A stretch of 64,000 nt of DNA from Diphasiastrum complanatum (lineage: Eukaryota > Streptophyta > Lycopodiopsida > Lycopodiales > Lycopodiaceae), in NCBI GenBank assembly GCA_029204225.1, contig CM055094.1:18846208-18910207 (forward strand), in the 5' to 3' direction. Shown here in pieces: positions 57,816 through 64,000 of the stretch. The position numbers were made by a program, and so were the translations under genes. The notes beneath the pieces are model-generated. The model saw only the letters and a program-made list of their open reading frames with translations, was not told the origin of the DNA and made no database searches. Within the stretch, counting starts at the first letter, position 1. Each line of letters begins with the position of its first letter.

Positions 57816-57819
57816 CATA

Positions 57820-57905
57820 GGTCCCGCGGTACTGGGTACCGCGGATCCCGGTACCGCGGGACCATACTGGTACCGCGGTACCATGATGGTACCGCGGTAC
57901 CACAA
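57820..57905 (+). repeat. Left terminal array of GGTACCGCGG palindromes
   Basis: GGTACCGCGG or its complement CCGCGGTACC occurs about six times, some overlapping (for example CCCGGTACCGCGGG). It is the likely transposase-binding region. Confidence 0.85.
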
Positions 57906-58186
57906 TATAATAATATATTTATTATTTAATATTTTTTTTAATTTTTTTTTACCTAAACCTACCCGCCCCCCTCGCATTTCCTCTGAAATTTTTTTGAGCC
58001 CTCTCCGCCCTGCCATCGCTGCTGGTTTTTCTTGCCTGCCTTTGATTCCTTGCGTCGCCCATCGCCCACGCAACGCCCTGCCTTGCATCTGATTTCCTTT
58101 GCCCTGCATTCGCCCATTTTCAGCGTCTCTCCAACAGTGAACCCTGCTGTTTTTTTTCCAGCAATCCATCCCTCATTTCATCTGCA

Positions 58187-61100
58187 ATGGTGCAATCCGA
58201 CCTTTCCGGTCTGTGGGACGAGGTAGACATTGTCAGGCGGGTTGCCGACAAGGCCAACAAGACCGGTCAGAAGATCGTGCGCTGCCGATACTGTCTCGTC
58301 GAGTTTGCTGCATCCCTCACTCGCCTTAAAGGCCATCTGCTCGGTGCACGCGCCAAAAATGGTGCCACCTTGAATGCTGCCCCTTGTGGCAGCATGACCG
58401 TCCCCGACAGGCAGCGACTACTGGACACCTACGGGCCGCGGCTCGTGGCAGGGGAGAACACCATTTCGGAGGGCGTTCTCCGATTTTGCACCGCTCCTTA
58501 TGTGACTAACCCAGAGTTGCTGCCTGCTTGGCTGGCACGCACGAGGAGAGGGAGTGCATCCTCCTCTGGTCCCTTTGCCCCTCAGACAGCTCTGCCTCAT
58601 GCACCCCCATCTGCTCAGATTCCGGTGGATCCCGTCCCATCGCGTCCGACAGTTGCCACTGCGGTTCCACCACCACCCACTGTTGCTCGCACTCCACCAG
58701 TCTACGACTTTCTCATGGACTCTCCGCCACCCGAGCAGGCCCAGGATGGTACTGGGCGGGCCTTCGAGGATGTGGAAGAGATCCCTTCTTCCTTCCCTTC
58801 CCATCCGGATGACCTCCTCAGCCAGCAGTTTTCGTACCCCATGCCAGATGTTGCCCCTCCACCAGTGCACCCCACCTATGCTGCTGCACCCATCCCTGCC
58901 AGTGCATCCCACTCTCCCCATTCCACGTCTACAGCCGATGCATCCACCAGCGCCCAGCCTGTCGCGTCATCGTCCATTCCCGTCACGGTTGGTGCACCGT
59001 GCTGGAGGTCCACCACCCGTCGTCCACCAGGGAGAGCCCTCGTGCAGCAGACCATTCGCGGCGCGCATCAGCCGCACATGGACAGAGAGGCCACACAGGC
59101 CGTGGCCAGTCTGGTTTACGAGCTGAACCTGCCCTTTGCCATCACCGACTCTGAGCCCTTCAGAAGGGCCTTCCGCCTTGCACAGTCTGTCAGCCCTAGC
59201 TGGAGAGTCCCTAGTTCAGAGGTTGTCCGCACACACATGCTGAGGGATAGGGTCGAGTCCTTGTCTAGAGAGATGGAGCCTCTGCGTCGGCACTGGGCCA
59301 CTTACGGTTGCAGCATCATGTCCGATGGCTGGACTGATGTCAGGAGGAGGCCGATCCTCAACATACTGGTCTCCAGCTGCATGGGCACACAGTTTTTGAG
59401 GGCAGTGGATTGCAGCAGGGGGGGGAGAGTCATATCTGCAGAGTTCATGTTTGATGTCATCAGGTCTTCCATCCTAGCCATAGGCCCACAGCATGTCGTC
59501 ACGGTGGTGACGGACAATGCCACGAACTGCATTCAGATGGGTGTACTGCTAGAGGCCGAGTTCCCTCATATTGTTCATACCCCCTGTGCAGCCCACGGCA
59601 TAGACCTTTTGATGGGGGACATTGGAGCACTTCCCTGGGTTAGAGCCATCGTCCGGGAGGCCCTCTTCCTGGTGACTTTTGTCACCAGAAAGAGGCGTGT
59701 TCTTGCCATGTTTCGGGTGTTTAGCCATCTGGACCTCCGTAAGCCAGCCCCCACGCGCTTTGCATTCGACTTGGTGGTCATCGACCGTTTGATCAGGTGC
59801 AGGGCCCAGCTTCTACAGATGGTTGCCAGTGATCTTTGGGGTGCCAGTACATTTCCGCACACTGAGGATGGGGAGCACTTTTCTTCCACGGTGAGGGGAG
59901 ACCAGTTCTGGAGGGATGCACAGACATTGTCAGGACTGCTTCGACCACTCTACATTGTGCTCCGCATGGCTGACAGCGAGGGGTCGACACTTGGACTGGT
60001 GTATGAGCTCATGGACCGGATTGGACAGTTCCTGCAGCTGCCCATCTTGCAGCCAGAGAGGTAAGCGGTACAGTGTTGCAATTGACCTTTATCTTTTCAG
60101 TACTTGCTAGTTTGTTTTTCTGTCAATGTTAAGCTTTTTCGTAATGCCCTAAACCACATGCCCCTCACCTGCAGGATGACAGAGCTGAAGTTCATATGGG
60201 AGACGCGATGGAACTACTTCCACAGGAGTATCCACAGCGTTGCACACATGCTGCATCCCCTCTTCCTCTCTCCGACACAGATCGCAGACAGGGAGCTCGA
60301 GGCCGATTGGCTTCAGTACATTCACAGGGTGGGTCCACACATAGGTTTGGATCCTATCAGGCTCATGGAGGAGCTCGCTGCATTTCGTTTCGGCATGGGC
60401 ACATTCGGCCACCCGGCTGCCCAGGATCCAGAGAGGAGGCAGCTACCCATTACCTGGTGGACCATGTTCGGTAGCACATACCCATCTATACAGTGTCTTG
60501 CACTGCGTGTCCTTTCTCAGGTATGCATCTCATTTTATCCTCCATTTTTTGTGTTTCGTTGAAGTTTCACCTTTGCCACAATGTGCTGAAGTATTTCAAT
60601 GCACGCACCACAGGACTGTGCTGCCTCTGTGTGTGAGCGTAATTGGAGCACATGGGCACTGATTCACACGAGGAGAAGAAACCGGTTGTCAGTGAGTCAG
60701 TTGGAGCGGTTGGTGTTCTGTAGCACCAACGCACGTCTCGCCAGGAGGCTTCCGACCATTACGAGCGCATTGCAGGTGATAAGCTAATCTTTCATAGCAT
60801 GTTGGTTGACTCCTGGTATGTTGATTTCATTTCTTGAAAAAGTTGTCTCTCTGACATGCAAATTTTAAACCTTGCAGACGAAGATATCTGATTTGGAGCG
60901 CCAGGTTGACTTGCCTACGGACAGCACCCATCCCATGCCTGCAGATGACCTGGGCACACAGTTGATGGCAGAGAGAGAGAGGGAGCTTGCCGAGATGAGA
61001 GAGAGAGAGCTTGGGCTTGAGCACAGAGAGCCCCCATTGTATGAGGCAGATGAGCCAGTGTCAGAGGATGAGCATGATGAGGATGAGCCCATTCGGGTTG

Positions 61101-62506
61101 TGTTTGCCAGACCAGAGAGGGATGAGGCAGATTATACAGGTGCAGGGCACACGCCACGGGCAGGGGTCACAGGTGCATCACGTGGCAGAGGTGGGACACA
61201 TGGCACAGGTTATACCGGCAGACAGGCAGGGCACACAGGGGGGGGCAGTGGCATACCTACCTATGTCGACATGATGGAGGAGGCTCTTGATAGAGGGCAG
61301 AGTGGTTTAGATGCTGGTCCCGCAGATGTTTGGATGCGTGCAGCACAGAGTCATGGCCGTTACTACGACAGCACACCAGAGGAGGCACCTGATGACTTTC
61401 ATTGCACAGATTGGGAGGCCATGCAGGTTCTACAGGGTGCACATGATGAGGCACGGGATGAGGCTTGGGTTGATTCAGGGGTTGGTGCACAGGATGATTC
61501 AGAGGTCGGTGCACAGGATGATTTAGAGGCTGGTGCACAGAATGAGTCCCAGAGCCCAGAGCATTTGTATTCGGATGCCCAGCTGGCCGACTTGGTTGCC
61601 ACATTGGATTCAGAGGCCTTGCAGATGCCGAGTGTCAGGGCGCCCCCATCATCTCTTGCCAGCATGCCACACACAGAGTCCCAGCCAGAGCAGCCGCATG
61701 AGGTGCCTACAGTTCCTCCAGCTCCTCAGAGGGTGTATGTGCGTCGCACAGCTCCTCCAGTGCCACCGATGCCATTTAGGCCTGCATCCCCTCCATCGCC
61801 GTCCACTTCAACAGCACCAGGTCTCCATGGCAGGCCACCATCTGTGCCCAGGTTTTCTCTTGCAGCGCCCACATCCACAGTGTCTCCTCCAGTGGCAGCA
61901 CCCACGTCACATCCTCCTCCTTTGGCAGCACCCAGGATGTACCAGTACCGGCCACCACAGCGCCCCTTTCAGTACATATCGCCACTGTACTCGCCTCCTG
62001 CACAGCCAGTTCCTCCACCTGCAGCAGCCCCACGGGCACACACTCCACGAGCTCATCCTCCTCGCTCAGTTGCACAGGGAGTTCCCTCTTTTGCTTCCCT
62101 ATCCCAGCCGGCCTCAGCTTGGGCCCAGCCTAGCCAGCCAGGTGATTTGCATGGGGGTGACGAGGCATTGACAGCTCCTCTTGTCTGCAAGAGACCAGGC
62201 AGGCCCAAGGGTGCACCGAACAAGAAAGGCAAGGCACAGAAACTGCCAGGGAGGAGAGGACGACCACGCAGGGCTCCAGGTACAGGTAGAGGTGCAGTAT
62301 CACAGCCAGTTGGAGCAGGTGTTGTTGGTTTGGCCTGCTTGGGGGCTGATGCGGAGGCTGATTGGGAGGATGAGGATGACGAGTCTTCCCCCTCGGATAC
62401 ACAGCCCATGCCAGTTCCAGACAGGCAGAGATATCGGCTGCGAGAGTCAGCTCGGGGCCCTGAGTTGTCTCCAGAGCATTCGTCTGAGTCAGAGCCAGAG
62501 CATTGA
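58187..62506 (+). CDS. hAT-2 transposase, four exons, 1,336 residues
   Basis: Exons are 58187-60060, 60175-60520, 60614-60775 and 60878-62506. All have GT-AG borders and join in frame with no stop. A BED-type zinc finger has C33, C36, H50 and C67 (VRCRYC...LKGH). A Pro/Ser-rich linker spans about residues 100-290. The RNase-H-like core has D380 in SDGWTD and D443 in VTDNATN, with the CAAH motif at 467-470. The third acidic residue is probably E748 in CERNWSTWALIH, in the hAT dimerisation region. Residues 795-1336 form an unusual tail: acidic and Pro-rich, with AT-hook-like KRPGRPKG (1232-1239) and GRRGRPRR (1252-1259). Typical hAT transposases are 600-800 residues. It would cut and paste this element and its deletion derivatives. 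The start at 58187 is the first ATG before the finger and follows a short CT-rich leader. Confidence 0.9.
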
Positions 62507-63029
62507 TTGTGGCTCTATTGTTTTAGTTTCAGTAGTTTGTCTCTAGCAGTCGGTCTACCATTGTACTCAGATGATTTTTCACATTATATACAGTGTTTGG
62601 CCTACATTATTTGCTGCACATTGTGCGTATGTCGCTCTATACATGTGATGCTTTATTTTATGTTGAAGAATTCTATGTGCGTGTGTGAATCCTATTTTCA
62701 TTTAATTTCGTTTGAAGTGAATGCTAGCTTCACATAGATGCACCTACATCATGAGCACAGCAATCACCCCTACACCCCAAACGACATTGAATAAACACAT
62801 GTAATACATCTGCATTTAAAAAAATTACAAACATTGCATCTTACATGACCAAGCTCGCGTTGCACAAAAAACAACTATGTATATATTCAACCGTTGTATC
62901 AGGATAACATCACATATACTGTCATTTTTTTAAGCAGCCATCTAGTTATTTGCTGCACCATAAACTGCCGAAAACTACATAGCAACAGTCCGCCACATAC
63001 GGGTGGACCTCATCTATTCTAAACATTCC
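62507..63029. other. Space between the two hAT-2 genes
   Basis: Transposase 3' untranslated sequence and presumably the 3' end of the reverse-strand ORF. No motif seen beyond AT-rich stretches. Confidence 0.5.
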
Positions 63030-63395
63030 TCACTGATCCTCCACCGACTCCTCGCCCTCGTCTGGTGCATTGTTTTGTCGCTCTCGCTCTGCCTCCCGGT
63101 TAGCCCGAGCTGCCTCCTGGTTAGCCCGACGTCTGGCCGCCCTTTCCCTGACCATGATGAGCTGCCGTCGTGTGAAATTCATTCCGATCTGCTCATCCAG
63201 ATCCAGCTCGACAGCGGGGACAGGATCCACAGCGGGGGCGGGTGGCTCCGGTTCCGGATTTCTCTGTCGAGTCTGTCGCAGCATCTCTCGGATATCTGCC
63301 TCTTGCTTCCGATGCCTCTCGTTGTGCCTTCGGATATCTTCCTCAAGCTTTCTCCTGGCTTCGCCCTCGGGCTTCGGTGGTATTCGCTCAGCCAT
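63030..63395 (-). CDS. Reverse-strand 121-residue charged coiled-coil ORF within hAT-2
   Basis: The reverse-strand ATG at 63395-63393 opens MAERIPPKPEGEARRKLEED. It continues as an Arg/Glu-rich helix (IRRHNERHRKQEADIREMLR), a Pro-rich hinge (PEPEPPAPAVDPVPAVELDL), and a second charged helix containing FTRRQLIMVRERAARRRANQ. It stops after an acidic tail ending VEDQ. The frame also runs upstream to about 63437 without another ATG. A TATA-like GGATAAATAG (reverse strand, 63568-63577) lies about 175 bp upstream. The 'RRQL..VRE' phrase weakly recalls hAT or Harbinger accessory proteins, but no family was recognised. It could be a second element protein, a captured host exon or a chance GC-rich frame. 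Confidence 0.45.
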   Translation of the reverse strand: MAERIPPKPEGEARRKLEEDIRRHNERHRKQEADIREMLRQTRQRNPEPEPPAPAVDPVPAVELDLDEQIGMNFTRRQLIMVRERAARRRANQEAARANREAERERQNNAPDEGEESVEDQ

Positions 63396-63944
63396 CTCGA
63401 TCGACCTTCTCCTCACAGCACCCTGATCCTTGAACACCCTCTCACAGCACCCTGGCTCTCAAACAGCCTCTCACAGCCTGTCACCGGCTCTCGCTTGCTC
63501 TCTCACTGTCTATCACTAGCCCTCTCACAGCCTCTGAAAATGCCGACCACAATGGCATTGTGAGTGCCTATTTATCCCCACAGCCTGATCGGCCATGTGG
63601 ATCCCCATCATCCCTCCATGTGCCTCCGTACCCGCCCCCATGTGATGCTCCCCCCTGTGTTGGTCTCCCATTGGGCCCATGGTCTGCTCACCCACAATGC
63701 CCATGTGCCTCTGTACTTGCCCCCATGTGATGCTACCCCCCTGTGTTGGTCTCCCATTGGCCCCTCGGTCTGCTCACTCGCAGTGCCCATGTGCCATTGC
63801 AACGGTCCCCTGCATCATGTACTGTACCATCTTTTTTTACACCCAGAACCCCCTCTTTTTACTTTTTTTTGTCCTTTTTTGGTAGTTAATATGCAAAAAA
63901 AAATTACTAAAAATATATTAAAAAATAAAAAAAAATATTAAAAA
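63396..63944 (-). promoter_or_regulatory. Upstream region of the reverse-strand ORF and right part of hAT-2
   Basis: Contains CTCTCACAGC(C) repeats (about 63440-63540) and the TATA-like box. A 110-bp duplication starts with CCATGTGCCTC(C/T)GTAC (about 63617 and 63702) and repeats CCCCATGTGATGCT..CCCCCTGTGTTGG. Then T- and A-rich low complexity follows. Confidence 0.5.
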
Positions 63945-64000
63945 TGGTACCGCCCTGGTACCGCGGATCCCAGGGCGGTACCGTACCGGCGGTACCACTG
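63945..64000 (+). repeat. Right terminal array of hAT-2 (incomplete at window edge)
   Basis: GGTACCGC, GGTACCGCGGATCCC and GGCGGTACC units mirror the left array. The terminus itself is not in the window. Confidence 0.75.

Larger units (their letters stand above)
57816..64000 (+). mobile_element. hAT-2 transposon, apparently intact, right end beyond the window
   Basis: The left end is placed at 57816 (CATAGGTCCCGCGG), by analogy with hAT-1 (CATAG). It is followed by several GGTACCGCGG units (57822-57904). Similar GGTACCGCGG and GGCGGTACC units appear at 63945-64000, so the right end must be close to or just past the window edge. Inside are an open four-exon transposase (58187-62506) and a reverse-strand ORF (63030-63395). 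The interior is GC-rich compared with the surrounding AT-rich DNA, suggesting recent arrival. A short AT-rich low-complexity stretch adjoins each terminal array. Confidence 0.85.

Noticed and set aside
58418-58921. 167-codon reverse frame under the hAT-2 transposase first exon
   Set aside because: Shadow of a GC-rich coding exon; no independent signal. Other long overlapping frames at 58554-59126, 61257-61604 and 62053-62409 were rejected for the same reason.
1-64000. CRISPR arrays, tRNA or rRNA genes, bacterial operons
   Set aside because: No regularly spaced identical repeats with unique spacers, no cloverleaf or rRNA-like sequence noticed; the tandem repeats are contiguous minisatellites or microsatellites.

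Overview
This is about 64 kb of plant nuclear DNA built almost entirely of transposable elements, many nested in one another. The evidence is intron-containing CACTA and hAT transposases, Copia elements primed at the usual initiator-Met-tRNA site (TGGTATCAGAGC), Ty3-like gag, protease and integrase remnants, and an APE-type LINE. I saw no tRNA, rRNA, CRISPR or bacterial-type gene. A large, repeat-rich land-plant genome is likely. The LINE and hAT families look unlike the common flowering-plant types, so a fern, lycophyte or gymnosperm is possible, but that is inference.

Layout. 1-2469: mostly unassigned, with a degraded reverse-strand repeat at 1880-2460. 2470-8673: a degraded CACTA element with a reverse-strand second gene and a TNP2-type transposase; its 3' end is missing. 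9020-10960: Copia remnant A. 10970-18640: a Ty3-like remnant split by nearly complete Copia B (11655-17722; 683/682-bp LTRs, perfect 5-bp TSD). 18785-19735: a striking 19-21-bp minisatellite. 20455-23126: fragments of Copia gag, LINE and Ty3-like gag. 25696-26590: a spliced reverse-strand gene of unknown function with a weak resemblance to DNA methylases. About 14 copies of an imperfect palindrome (TTATGCTNAGCATAA type) lie around it and in its intron (26047-28033). 31817-33868: Copia C. 34260-40150: gene-poor, with a possible last exon of a tail-anchored membrane protein (37944-38102).

40150-50366 is a LINE whose ORF1 was split by a 5,047-bp hAT element (41282-46328; 8-bp TSD and 11-bp TIR, both perfect). 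51640-51960 is a Ty3-like integrase tail. 52247-56923 appears to be one LTR element (TSD ATAAG). Its interior holds a reverse-strand Copia D fragment, and its 3' LTR carries an 809-bp MITE with a 9-bp TSD, which itself contains a 227-bp insert with an 8-bp TSD. From 57816 past the window end lies a second hAT element that looks intact: a four-exon transposase of 1,336 residues and a reverse-strand 121-codon ORF between the transposase and the right end.

Most proteins here belong to selfish elements, and apart from the second hAT element all are visibly broken. The items I would check first are the intact hAT element with its AT-hook tail and antisense ORF, the methylase-like gene with its palindrome cluster, and the unusual LINE.
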